A stretch of 64,000 nt of DNA from Skermanella mucosa (GTDB taxonomy: Bacteria; Pseudomonadota; Alphaproteobacteria; Azospirillales; Azospirillaceae): NCBI RefSeq assembly GCF_016765655.2, contig NZ_CP086106.1, forward strand, positions 5,664,501-5,728,500. The letters run 5' to 3'. The position numbers were made by a program, and so were the translations under genes. Below the pieces are notes generated by a model. The model saw only the letters and a program-made list of their open reading frames with translations, had not been told where the DNA came from and ran no database searches. Shown in pieces: positions 43,410 through 51,881 of the stretch (position 1 is the first letter of the stretch; each line of letters opens with the position of its first letter).

Positions 43410-45422
43410 ATGAGCGAGGCGGACGCGGCGGTCGAGGCCGACCGGAAGCCCAAGGCCCGGCAACCCGACAAACCCTCCGACGCCCTGACCGGCCTGCTGC
43501 CCAAGCTGCCGCAGCTCGACGCCGGGCACGTCAAGGCGATCGGCGGGACGCTGCCGGGCCGCCTGCTCGGACGAACCGCAGCGCTGCTGGCACTTGTCGC
43601 CATGGTCTTCGGATGGTGGGGCCTGATCGACAGCATGCTCCCGTCCTGGGCGGCGAAGCTGCGGAACGACCAGCCCGAACTCTTAAACGGCATGGTGTTC
43701 GGCCTCCCCTTGGCGATCGTGGTATTGCAACTCGGACGCGAGCTATTCGAGAACGCTCAGGCGCGCCGGATGCGCGAGCGCGTGATCAAGGGCGAGGTCA
43801 GGGACCCCGGCTATTTCCGTCTGGTGCCCTATACCGCCAGGGACCGGGAGCGTTTCGCGCGGGCTGACGGCGCGCCCGCCCGGGTGCTTGCCTGGATCGA
43901 GGACGCGGCCACCCCCGTCCTGTATTTTTCCGGCGACTCCGGCACCGGAAAAAGCTCGCTGCTGGAAGCCCATGTCGTTCCGAGCCTGCGCGAAACGGGT
44001 TGGCTGGTGGTGAGCGTCCGCAGCTATGCCGATCCCGCGGCAGCCCTGGAGACGGCGCTCCGCACCCCGGACCTGATCTGGAAGCACCCCCCTGAGGCCG
44101 GCAGCCTCCATGACCTGATCGGGTCGGCGGCGCGCAAGCTCGCGCGGGAAAAGCGCCGTCTGGTCCTTCTGCTCGACCAGTTCGAGGAGTTCCTGATCCT
44201 CCACGACGATTCCGCCCGCCGGCAGTTTCTAGACCTGCTGGCCGAACTCGACCGGATGCCGGTCGCCGGCCTCCGGCTGGTTCTGGTGCTGCGCTCGGAA
44301 TACGAGGCGCGCATTCCGGAATCCGGACTGCCCCCGCTGATGCAGGGCGGGAACTGGTTCAAGCTGGGTGCCTTCACCGAACCCATGGCGCGGACTTTCT
44401 TGAAGGACTCCGGGCTCGAACTGGCGCCGGGCGCGTTCGACCGCCTGCTCGCGGGTGCTGCCGCCCTGGAGGCCACCCGGGGACTGTTCCGGCCGATCGT
44501 GCTCAACCTGCTCGGTCTGGTCATCGCCCGGCATGCCGGGAAGCTCCCGGACGGCCTCGACCCGGAAAAGGTGATCCAGGGCTACCTGAAGGAGAACCTC
44601 AGCGCCGCCGAGATCAGCGCCGACGCCCCCCGCGTCCTCGCGCCGATGATCACCGAAGCCGGCACCAAGCGGCCCTTGGAAGAGAGCGTTCTGGCGGCGG
44701 AAACCGGATTGCCGCTCGGCCGGGTGCGGCACTGCCTGCTCCATCTCGCCCAGACCGGCATGGTGCGTCCGCTCGGCCAGCATCAGGTGGTCTGGGAAAT
44801 CTCCCACGACTTCATCGCCACCCAGATCGGGCTGCTGCTCGGCCGCCTGCGCCCATCTACTTGGCGGTGGGCGCTTTCCTTCCTGACGCCGCTGGTCACC
44901 GCCGCTTGGCTTATGACGGCAGCGCTGCTGGCTTGGTATTGGCCCAAGCTCCTCGTCTGGGAGGCGATTACGGCCTTGAGTAGTCAGGGCTTCAATATTT
45001 CAGGCGATCATGAGACGGGTTACCGGATCGATAGCCTCGACTTGCGCGAAGGCGCGGCATCGGTGCTCGCCGAGCATCTTTCCGCATTCGATCCGCTCAT
45101 ATCCTTAGGCATATCCGGAGACGGTGAAGCAAAGACCTTGCCCAGCCTGAATGGATTGGCAAAACTACAGCAGCTCTCCATCTCATCCAATGGCTCGCTC
45201 CAGTCGCTGCCCAGCCTAGACGCCTTAACGAACCTCAATGAGTTAGCTCTGGGTTTATTAGCCTATCATGGGACCTTAGCCTTGGAACAGCTTGCGGCAC
45301 TGAAAGTGCTTAATGTTCCGGACTCACGAGGTGCTTACGAATTCGTTCGTAGAATACAGGCCGAGCGAGAGCTTCTCGGGCTCAATCCACTCAAGATCGA
45401 ATTCTGGTCACATCAGGGATGA
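43410..45422 (+). CDS. membrane-anchored STAND NTPase with leucine-rich tail
   Basis: A 670-residue protein. Two hydrophobic segments (about 55-75 and 92-108) precede an nSTAND-type NTPase: Walker A GDSGTGKSS (175-183), Walker B RLVLLLDQFEEF (250-261), LVLVLRSEYEARIP, and the winged-helix-like motif VWEISHDFIATQIG (461-474). A third hydrophobic stretch (488-511) is followed by a short leucine-rich region (SLNGLAKLQQLSIS, SLQSLPSLDALTNLNEL). STAND proteins are ligand-gated oligomerising switches, many in phage defence or cell-death signalling. No separate effector gene is adjacent; the membrane segments could be the effector (inference). ATG 43410 behind GGGGAAG is preferred over a TTG at 43320. 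The 3' fifth is visibly AT-richer. Confidence 0.75.
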   Translation: MSEADAAVEADRKPKARQPDKPSDALTGLLPKLPQLDAGHVKAIGGTLPGRLLGRTAALLALVAMVFGWWGLIDSMLPSWAAKLRNDQPELLNGMVFGLPLAIVVLQLGRELFENAQARRMRERVIKGEVRDPGYFRLVPYTARDRERFARADGAPARVLAWIEDAATPVLYFSGDSGTGKSSLLEAHVVPSLRETGWLVVSVRSYADPAAALETALRTPDLIWKHPPEAGSLHDLIGSAARKLAREKRRLVLLLDQFEEFLILHDDSARRQFLDLLAELDRMPVAGLRLVLVLRSEYEARIPESGLPPLMQGGNWFKLGAFTEPMARTFLKDSGLELAPGAFDRLLAGAAALEATRGLFRPIVLNLLGLVIARHAGKLPDGLDPEKVIQGYLKENLSAAEISADAPRVLAPMITEAGTKRPLEESVLAAETGLPLGRVRHCLLHLAQTGMVRPLGQHQVVWEISHDFIATQIGLLLGRLRPSTWRWALSFLTPLVTAAWLMTAALLAWYWPKLLVWEAITALSSQGFNISGDHETGYRIDSLDLREGAASVLAEHLSAFDPLISLGISGDGEAKTLPSLNGLAKLQQLSISSNGSLQSLPSLDALTNLNELALGLLAYHGTLALEQLAALKVLNVPDSRGAYEFVRRIQAERELLGLNPLKIEFWSHQG

Positions 45423-46077
45423 ACATGACTCGGCCACATCCGAGGCAGGTCCATCCCTATGCATCAAGAATAAAAGGGGTCAGAGCGAATATACCGCGGC
45501 AACCAGATCCCTGCCCGCCTGATTGGATCGTCTCAGCACCGGTGAATGGCCGGGCGGCTATCAACCTGACGGTTTCAAGCCGGGAGAAATCCCACTCCGA
45601 TGAACGAGATTGAAATCTTATAAAAATAGGCGTAAAAGCCTACGCTCTATCTCTCCAGAAGAGGCCCGCCATGCCCGACACCGCCGTCCAGGCACAGGCC
45701 CGCCGCCCGGAAACTTCCGTCCGGACATGCCAGCGATCCGGACCTGCCCGGCCTACCCAGGCGGATCAGCGAGAAAACAAGAAGAAGGATGCGGCATCGT
45801 ACCAGCTTCGGCGACGGACGGCGGTTAATGGACGAACCGGGTCCGGATGCTCGCATGAGGTTACGGCGAGTGATGACGGATCATGACATTCCCGGCCTTA
45901 CCCCAGGGGGGGCGACAAGCGCGCTGGCAGGTTCCGACACCGTGCTTCATGTCCACGCAGCCGGCGGCAGGTCGCCCGTGCCGGTACTGCGCCCCACGCC
46001 GGCACGGGACGAAGTCGAGACTACGCCCGCGCCCCGACTCCCCCGCCGGCCCCTGGCGAATGATGACAAATGATGAC
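45423..46077. other. 655-bp non-coding accessory spacer
   Basis: No gene is supported. It holds the right 14-bp repeat, AT-rich sequence around 45600-45660, and a segment near 45880-45910 (CGGCCTTACCCC followed by a G run) that recurs imperfectly just right of the insertion sequence at 47883-47899. It ends at the target duplication of the insertion sequence. Confidence 0.65.
45472..45485 (+). repeat. 14-bp direct repeat, right copy
   Basis: AAAAGGGGTCAGAG, identical to 42912-42925. It lies about 50 bp after the STAND NTPase stop codon. Confidence 0.8.
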
Positions 46078-46109
46078 CTCGACTTTGGCCATCCTAAATG
46101 GGACTTTGA

Positions 46110-46391
46110 TCAGGCCCTGATCCAGAAGAAGGGTTCCTCGGCGATGAAGTCGAGGGCGTCATCAAGGGGCATGATGGCGCCGAAGGGACCGGCGGGTCCC
46201 CAGGCGTCGCGTCGCCACCAGAGGACCTCGACCTCGTCGTCCTCGCCGGTCGGGCACAGGCGGGCGACCGGCGCGCCGGTGCGGGTGCTGACCAGCGAGT
46301 AGCCGTGACCGGCGCGCCGGGCGCGGACGCCACCTTGCGGCCAGGGGTGGGCGTGGATGCGCTGGAGCACGGGGTCGGTCTTGGCGGCCAT
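46110..46391 (-). CDS. IS passenger protein, unknown
   Basis: A 93-residue protein wholly inside the insertion sequence, starting ATG 46391 (MAAKTDPVLQRIHAHPWPQG) and ending 6 bp inside the left inverted repeat. It is soluble, with GHGYSLVSTRTGAPVARLCP, DDEVEVLWWRRDAWGPAGPF and the acidic tail MPLDDALDFIAEEPFFWI. Composition and codon use look like real coding sequence. It is transcribed away from the transposase from a shared 58-bp region. It may be a transposition regulator; no family is recognised. Confidence 0.65.
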   Translation of the reverse strand: MAAKTDPVLQRIHAHPWPQGGVRARRAGHGYSLVSTRTGAPVARLCPTGEDDEVEVLWWRRDAWGPAGPFGAIMPLDDALDFIAEEPFFWIRA

Positions 46392-46449
46392 GGCGATCTC
46401 CGCGGGGCGGGACTGTTGGGTCCAACACTCCAACCGCCCGGAGGGGACC

Positions 46450-47814
46450 ATGGACCGCCCTGACCCGCCGCTGCCCGAGGCGTTCTGCCGCTGGCTCGCC
46501 CCGGCGCTCGCTGTGTTCTCGCCGACCTGCCGGCCCCAGGCCGCCGCGCTGGCGGTCGGCGCCCTGCTGGCGCTTGGCCCGCGCACCGTGGCCGGCGCGC
46601 TACGCGCGCTCGGCCTGGCCGGACGGGCCGATTTCGCCACCTTCCACCGGGTGCTCAGCCGCGACGTGTGGTCCGGGCTGGCGCTGGCCCGGCGGCTCAC
46701 CCGGGCGCTGGTGCGCGTGTTCGCCCCGCTCGGCCCGGTGGTGGTCGGGCTCGACCACACCCTGGAGCGCCGGCGCGGTCCCCGGGTCCGGCCGGCGGCA
46801 CACTACTACGACCCGGTGCGCTCCTCGCGCGGGCGCAAGGTCACCAGCCGCGGCCTGCGCTGGGTCTCGGCCATGCTGCTGGCCGAGGTGCCGTTCGCCC
46901 GCAAGGTCTGGGCGCTGCCGATGCTCAGCGCGCTGGCGCCGAGCCAAGCCTTCTGCCAGGCCGAGGGCCGGCGATACCGGCCGGTCACGGCGTGGGCGCT
47001 CAGCCTGCTGCGCCTGGTGCGGCGCTGGCTGCCGGGGCGCGCCATGGTCGCGGTGATGGACGGCGAGTTCGCCTCGGTCGGCCTGCTGCGCGAGTTGGGC
47101 CGCGCAATGACCGTGGTGACCCGGCTCCGCCTGGACGCCCGGCTGTTCGACTTCCCGGCCCCGCGCCCGCCCGGCCGGGGCGGTCGGCCCGCCACCAAGG
47201 GCAAGGCCCAAACCAAGCTGGCCAAGCGGCGGCACGACGCGGGCGAGCCCTGGCAGCGCTTCGCCCTGCTGGTCCGCACCGGGCGTCGCCACGCGCGGGA
47301 GGCGGAGTTCATCTCCGGCACCGCGCTGTGGCACCACCCGGGGGAGCCGCCGGTCGCGGTCCGCTGGATCCTGGTGCGCTATCCCGGGTCCAAGCGCGAC
47401 CCCGACGCGTTGGCGTGCACCGACTTGACGGCCGACCCGCTGGTCATCCTCGGCTGGTTCTCCAGGCGCTGGCTGATGGAACTCACCTATGAAGAGGCGC
47501 GCGCCCACCTCGGCGTCGAGACCCAGCGCCAGCACGCCGACAAGGCGGTGTTCCGCACCACCCCGGTGCTGTTCGGCCTGTACTCGCTGGTCGCGCTCCA
47601 TGTCCAGGCCTTCGCCGGCCAACTCGACCTGACCCCGCGCCGGGCGGCCTGGTACCCCAAGACCGCCCCGACCTTCGCCGACGCCCTGGCTGCCGTACGC
47701 ATCGCCCTGTGGACCGACCTGAATTTCGTCACAGCCCTGGATCCCGGCGAAACCGTCCAAATTCCTCGCACCGTCTACGTCAGGCTCGTCCAGGCCGCCG
47801 CTTATGCCCCCTGA
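46450..47814 (+). CDS. IS4/IS701-like DDE transposase
   Basis: A 454-residue transposase starting at ATG 46450 behind GGAGGGG. Catalytic acids are visible in VVVGLDHTLERR (first Asp), MVAVMDGEFASVGLL (second Asp) and TYEEARAHLGVETQRQH (Glu). A basic N-terminal region (FHRVLSRDVWSGLALARRLT) precedes them. The layout and the YEEARAHLGVET-type Glu motif fit IS701-like elements of the IS4 superfamily. The frame is complete, so the element is probably active. Confidence 0.88.
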   Translation: MDRPDPPLPEAFCRWLAPALAVFSPTCRPQAAALAVGALLALGPRTVAGALRALGLAGRADFATFHRVLSRDVWSGLALARRLTRALVRVFAPLGPVVVGLDHTLERRRGPRVRPAAHYYDPVRSSRGRKVTSRGLRWVSAMLLAEVPFARKVWALPMLSALAPSQAFCQAEGRRYRPVTAWALSLLRLVRRWLPGRAMVAVMDGEFASVGLLRELGRAMTVVTRLRLDARLFDFPAPRPPGRGGRPATKGKAQTKLAKRRHDAGEPWQRFALLVRTGRRHAREAEFISGTALWHHPGEPPVAVRWILVRYPGSKRDPDALACTDLTADPLVILGWFSRRWLMELTYEEARAHLGVETQRQHADKAVFRTTPVLFGLYSLVALHVQAFAGQLDLTPRRAAWYPKTAPTFADALAAVRIALWTDLNFVTALDPGETVQIPRTVYVRLVQAAAYAP

Positions 47815-47933
47815 CCTATCAAAACCAATCCGAAGCCGCTCGTAGTCCCATTTAGGATGGCCAAAGTCGAGATGACATCTGCGGCCTTACCCCGGGGGGT
47901 CATCAACACCCGCCCCGCCGACCGAATCCCCGC

Positions 47934-49085
47934 CTACCGGTCCACCACCACGTCGCTGGTCGGCTTGGAGCAGCACAGCAGCACCTGCCCCGCGTCGATC
48001 TCGCGCTGGCGGATGCCGCCGCCGTGCTTCATGTCCACGGTGCCGGCGACCAGCTTGCTCTTGCAGGTGCCGCACAGTCCCTTGGTGCAGGAGGACGGCA
48101 GGCGCATGCCCGCCATCCGCGCGGCGCTCAGGATGGACGTCCCGGCATCGCATTCGATCACCCGCCCGGTCTTGGCGAACTCCACCCGGAAGGTGCGCGC
48201 GACCGCTGCCGGCGGCGGCACCGGCACCACAGCAGAAGCCGCCGCCGCGTCCGGCTGGGCCTCGGCCAGGGCCGCGAAGTCGAAGCTCTCCTCGTGGTAG
48301 CGCCGCATGTCGAAGCCGGCCTCGGCCAGCATCGCCCGCACCGCCGCCATGTAGGGCGCGGGACCGCAGGTGAAGACGGTGCGTTCCTCCAGGTCGGGCG
48401 CGATCAGCCGCAGCATCGGCAGGGTCAGCCGGCCCCGGAAGCCGCTCCAGGCGCGCTCGGTGTCCGTCGTCTCGCACACATAGGCGGTCGAGAACCGGGG
48501 CAGGTTGCGGGCCATCAGGTCCAGTTCGGTCCGGAAGATGATGTCGGCCGGGCTGCGGGCGCTGTGGACGAACACGATGTCCCGGTCCTGGGCAAGGTCG
48601 TGGTACGTGCGCGCCATCGACATCAGCGGCGTGATTCCGCTGCCGCCGGACAGGAACAGGAATTTCGGCGCCGGATGGTCGATCGTGGTGAAGTCGCCCA
48701 GCGGGCCGACCGCGCGCAGCTCCATCCCCGGCTTCAGGGTGTCGTGCAGCCAGTTGGAAACGACCCCGCCCGGCACCCGCTTGACCGTGATCGAGATCAG
48801 GTGGCCGCGCGTCGGCGCGGAGGAGATCGTGTAGCAGCGGTTGATCACCTGCCCGCCGATCGGCAGGTCCAGGGTGATGAACTGGCCGGGCTTGTAGCGG
48901 AACAGGCGCGGCTCCCGCGCCGAGAAGACGAAGGTCCTGACGTCATGGGTCTCGTCCCGGACCTGGCGGCAGACCAGGACGTCGTCGATCTCCGGGTTCC
49001 AGCCCGGCAGTTCCCGGGTGACCTGGGACGCCAGGGCGTCTTCCGCGGAAATCTCCAGAACAGGTGCGTCGGTCATCAGCATCAC
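47934..49085 (-). CDS. gbcB: glycine betaine monooxygenase, reductase subunit
   Basis: A 383-residue electron-transfer protein. An FAD/NAD(P)-binding ferredoxin-reductase part (YKPGQFITLDLPIGGQVINR with RCYTISSAPT, FLFLSGGSGITPLMSMA) is followed by a C-terminal plant-type [2Fe-2S] ferredoxin domain (CTKGLCGTCKSKLVAG...LLCCSKP). It passes NADH electrons to the Rieske oxygenase GbcA, encoded 18 bp upstream in the same operon. Together they demethylate glycine betaine to dimethylglycine. The reductase ends 57 bp from the insertion-sequence target duplication. Confidence 0.9.
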   Translation of the reverse strand: MMLMTDAPVLEISAEDALASQVTRELPGWNPEIDDVLVCRQVRDETHDVRTFVFSAREPRLFRYKPGQFITLDLPIGGQVINRCYTISSAPTRGHLISITVKRVPGGVVSNWLHDTLKPGMELRAVGPLGDFTTIDHPAPKFLFLSGGSGITPLMSMARTYHDLAQDRDIVFVHSARSPADIIFRTELDLMARNLPRFSTAYVCETTDTERAWSGFRGRLTLPMLRLIAPDLEERTVFTCGPAPYMAAVRAMLAEAGFDMRRYHEESFDFAALAEAQPDAAAASAVVPVPPPAAVARTFRVEFAKTGRVIECDAGTSILSAARMAGMRLPSSCTKGLCGTCKSKLVAGTVDMKHGGGIRQREIDAGQVLLCCSKPTSDVVVDR

Positions 49086-49103
49086 CGGTTTCCTGCCTTC
49101 CGC

Positions 49104-50387
49104 TCAGCGTGCGCCGTCGCCCGCAGCGCGGGCGGCGTTATGGGCCGACATGCGGCCGACATACCAGTTGGTGAATTTCTCGACCAGCATCTCGGTATGG
49201 ACCGAATAGGGGCCCGGCTCGTAGGCCGGGCTGCGGGCACCCGACTGGGCATAGCCGACCAGTTCGCCGTCCTGGTTGTTGGTCGCGGCCCAGACCGAGA
49301 TCAGGTTGCGCAGGTCGTAGTCCACGCCCTCGACCGCGTCCTTGTGGACCAGCCACTTGGTGCGCAGCAGCGTGCGCTCCGGGCTCAGCGGCAGCACCGA
49401 GAAGGTCACGATGTGGTCGCTCATGAAATGATGCCAGGAGTTCGGCTGGGTCCAGACCGACAGCCCGCCGAGCTTGGCGTCGTTCAACCCGCCCAGCAGC
49501 TTCTTGCAGGCCACCTGCGTGTTCATGGTCTGGGACTCGCCGTGCTGGTCGATCGGCAGGCGCTGGGCGCGGTAGCCGGTCACCCGGTCGTCCAGGTGGT
49601 CGATCTCCCGCGCGCCGATGCCCCGAGCCTCGCACCGGGCCTCCAGGTCGCGCACCAGCCCGTCGTAGCGGGCGATCTGTTCGCGGCCGACATCGTCCAC
49701 CTCGTCCGGCGCATAGCCGAAGCCATAGGCGAACAGCGGGATGGTCAGTTCGGGATGGTTGACCGAGCAGTGGTAGCATTCACGGTTGTTCTCCATCGTG
49801 AGCTTCCAGTTGCCCTCCTCGACCAGGTCGATCTGCTGCACCACCTTGGTGTTGGTAATGTCGTGGGGTGCGATATAGGGCTCCAGGTCGCGCGCCATGT
49901 CCTCGATGTCGGCGGGCGGCTCGGCGGCCAGGCAGATGAAGATCAGGCCGGCGACGTTGCGCAGGTGGACCTTCTTCAGGCCGTGGCAGGCCGTGTCGAA
50001 GCCCGGCCCCATATGCTCGGCGAACAGCAGCGAGCCGTCCAGGCCGTAGGTCCACTGATGGTAGCGGCAGACGATGTTGCCGACCGTCGTCTTCTCGTCC
50101 AGCACCAGCCGGGCGCCCCGGTGCCGGCAGACATTGTGGAAGGCCCGCAGGCCCATGTCGTCATCGCGGGCGATGATGACCGAGGCAGTGCCGATGTCCA
50201 CCACCATGCAGTCGCCCGGCTCCGGAACGTCGGGCTCGACGCCCACATAGATCCAGTGCCGCCGGAAGATGATGTCGAGGTCCGCTTCGAAGATCTCGCC
50301 GCTGGTATAGAACGGCGCTTCCAGGCTATAGCCCGGCTTGCGGCGCCGGAGCAGGCTTTCCAAAGAGGATGCAACCATCGTCGACAT
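49104..50387 (-). CDS. gbcA: glycine betaine monooxygenase, Rieske oxygenase subunit
   Basis: A 427-residue ring-hydroxylating-type oxygenase. Rieske cluster ligands are Cys87/His89 in VCRHRGARLVLD and Cys107/His110 in CRYHQWTYGLDG. Mononuclear iron ligands are in MENNRECYHCSVNHPEL (His206, His211). Length, start and the DHLDDRVTGYRAQRLPIDQ segment fit GbcA/stachydrine demethylase-type enzymes that N-demethylate quaternary amines, releasing formaldehyde. ATG 50387 follows GGAGAG. It is divergent from pabB across 123 bp. Confidence 0.92.
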   Translation of the reverse strand: MSTMVASSLESLLRRRKPGYSLEAPFYTSGEIFEADLDIIFRRHWIYVGVEPDVPEPGDCMVVDIGTASVIIARDDDMGLRAFHNVCRHRGARLVLDEKTTVGNIVCRYHQWTYGLDGSLLFAEHMGPGFDTACHGLKKVHLRNVAGLIFICLAAEPPADIEDMARDLEPYIAPHDITNTKVVQQIDLVEEGNWKLTMENNRECYHCSVNHPELTIPLFAYGFGYAPDEVDDVGREQIARYDGLVRDLEARCEARGIGAREIDHLDDRVTGYRAQRLPIDQHGESQTMNTQVACKKLLGGLNDAKLGGLSVWTQPNSWHHFMSDHIVTFSVLPLSPERTLLRTKWLVHKDAVEGVDYDLRNLISVWAATNNQDGELVGYAQSGARSPAYEPGPYSVHTEMLVEKFTNWYVGRMSAHNAARAAGDGAR

Positions 50388-50510
50388 TCAAGGGCTCTCC
50401 CGCGGCAATCGGGCGCTCGTCCCGCCCGAAGCCGATGGTGCGACGGACGGACTGGTCCAGCCTCCGCAAATGCGTCATTTATCTCTCAAAGCGCGACATC
50501 GCCCGAGACC

Positions 50511-51881
50511 ATGATCATCCGAGAGATCCCCTGGCGCGACCCCCTCCCGGCCTTCGCCCCCTGGGCGTCGGACCCCTTCGCGGTGCTGTTCGACAGCGCC
50601 GCGGACGGGGATGCCCGCAGCCGGTGGAGCTACCTGGCGGTCGAGCCCTTCCGAACGATCCTGGCCGGCCCGGGCGGCGTCGCGGTGGACGGGCTGCCGG
50701 CGGCGGGCGATCCCTTCGCCGCGCTGGAGGCCGAACTGGGGCGGACCCCGGTGGCTCCCGGCGCGGGACCGGCGCCCTGGTGCGGCGGGGCAGCGGGATT
50801 CCTGGGCTATGGCCTGGGCCGGCACCTGGAGCGCCTGCCCTGCCGCCACGGCGACGACCTCGGCCTCCCGGACATGGCGGTCGGCCTCTACGACGTGATC
50901 GTCGCCTTCGACCACCGGGAGCGGCGCTGCTGGATCACCTCGGTCGGCGGGACCGGCGGGACCGGAAAGCTGGACGCGGTCGCCGCCCGCCTGGAATCCA
51001 CACCTCCCGCCCCGGCGGAGCCGCCCCCTTCCGCCGGGCCGTGGCGGGCGGAGCTGACGCGGACCGAATATGAGCGGCGGGTCGGCCGGGTGCTGGACTA
51101 TATCCGGGCCGGCGACATCTTCCAGGCGAACTTCACCGGCCGCTTCACCGCCGGCCGGCCGGCGGCGCTGGGCGGCTTCGACCTCTACCGGCGCCTGCGC
51201 GATCTAAGCCCCGCGCCGTTCGCGGCCTACGCCGCCTGCGGCCCGAGGCTGGCGCTTGCGAGCGCGTCGCCGGAACGGTTCCTGAAGCTGTCGGCCGATG
51301 GCCATGTCGAGACCCGGCCGATCAAGGGCACCCTGCCGCGCGGCACCACGGCCGAGGAGGATTCGCGCAACGCCCGCACCCTCGCCGCCAGCGCCAAGGA
51401 CCGCGCCGAGAACCTGATGATCGTGGACCTGATGCGCAACGACCTGGGCAGGGTCGCCCTGACCGGCAGCGTCACGGTGCCCAGCCTGTACGCGCTGGAG
51501 AGCTTCGCCAGCGTCCATCACCTGGTTTCGGTGGTGGAGGCGGACCTGCGCCCCGGCGTCGGCCCGGTCGGCCTGCTGCGCGCCACCTTCCCCGGCGGAT
51601 CGGTCACCGGCGCGCCGAAGATCCGCGCCATGGAGATCATCGACGAGCTGGAGGCCTGCCGACGCGGTCCCTATTGCGGCGCGCTGGCCTGGATCGGGTT
51701 CGACGGCGCCATGGACAGCAGCATCCTGATCCGCACCCTGATGGTGACGCCGGACCGCATCGCCGCCCATGCCGGCGGCGGCATCGTCTCCGACAGCGAC
51801 CCGGCGCGGGAGTACGAGGAGATGCTGGTGAAGATCACGCCGCTGCTGCGGGCGGCGGATCCTGAATGGAGAAGGGAATGA
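50511..51881 (+). CDS. pabB: aminodeoxychorismate synthase component I
   Basis: A 456-residue chorismate-utilising enzyme that, with a glutamine amidotransferase (pabA, not in the window), makes 4-amino-4-deoxychorismate for folate. The C-terminal chorismate domain has GDIFQANFTGRF, ALASASPERFLKL, TRPIKGTLPRGTTAEED, LMIVDLMRNDLGRVA, TFPGGSVTGAPKIRAMEIID and GGGIVSDSDPAREYEEML. The TRPIKGTxPRG motif carries the PabB-type lysine; PABB rather than TrpE is supported by the downstream pabC. ATG 50511. A far longer open frame upstream is antisense to gbcA/gbcB and not real. Confidence 0.92.
   Translation: MIIREIPWRDPLPAFAPWASDPFAVLFDSAADGDARSRWSYLAVEPFRTILAGPGGVAVDGLPAAGDPFAALEAELGRTPVAPGAGPAPWCGGAAGFLGYGLGRHLERLPCRHGDDLGLPDMAVGLYDVIVAFDHRERRCWITSVGGTGGTGKLDAVAARLESTPPAPAEPPPSAGPWRAELTRTEYERRVGRVLDYIRAGDIFQANFTGRFTAGRPAALGGFDLYRRLRDLSPAPFAAYAACGPRLALASASPERFLKLSADGHVETRPIKGTLPRGTTAEEDSRNARTLAASAKDRAENLMIVDLMRNDLGRVALTGSVTVPSLYALESFASVHHLVSVVEADLRPGVGPVGLLRATFPGGSVTGAPKIRAMEIIDELEACRRGPYCGALAWIGFDGAMDSSILIRTLMVTPDRIAAHAGGGIVSDSDPAREYEEMLVKITPLLRAADPEWRRE

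Larger units (their letters stand above)
46078..47871 (+). mobile_element. complete insertion sequence, 1794 bp, IS4/IS701-like
   Basis: Perfect terminal inverted repeats of at least 27 bp lie at 46078-46104 and 47845-47871 (both ends start CTCGACTTTGGCCATCC reading inwards). They are flanked by a 5-bp direct repeat ATGAC at 46073-46077 and 47872-47876, the target duplication. It contains one DDE transposase gene (plus strand) and one divergent passenger gene near the left end. Identical ends and duplication indicate recent transposition. It sits just downstream of the gbcAB operon's 3' end and does not disrupt a recognisable gene. Confidence 0.93.

Noticed and set aside
45894-47899. Imperfect repeat CGGCCTTACCCC plus G run on both sides of the insertion sequence as an outer composite boundary
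   Set aside because: Short and imperfect; the real element ends and target duplication lie inside it, so it is probably chance or an older duplication.
48024-50510. A very long plus-strand open frame continuous with pabB
   Set aside because: It is antisense to gbcA and gbcB, which have clear domain motifs; the translated part before 50511 is Gly/Arg/His-rich noise typical of GC-rich antisense frames.
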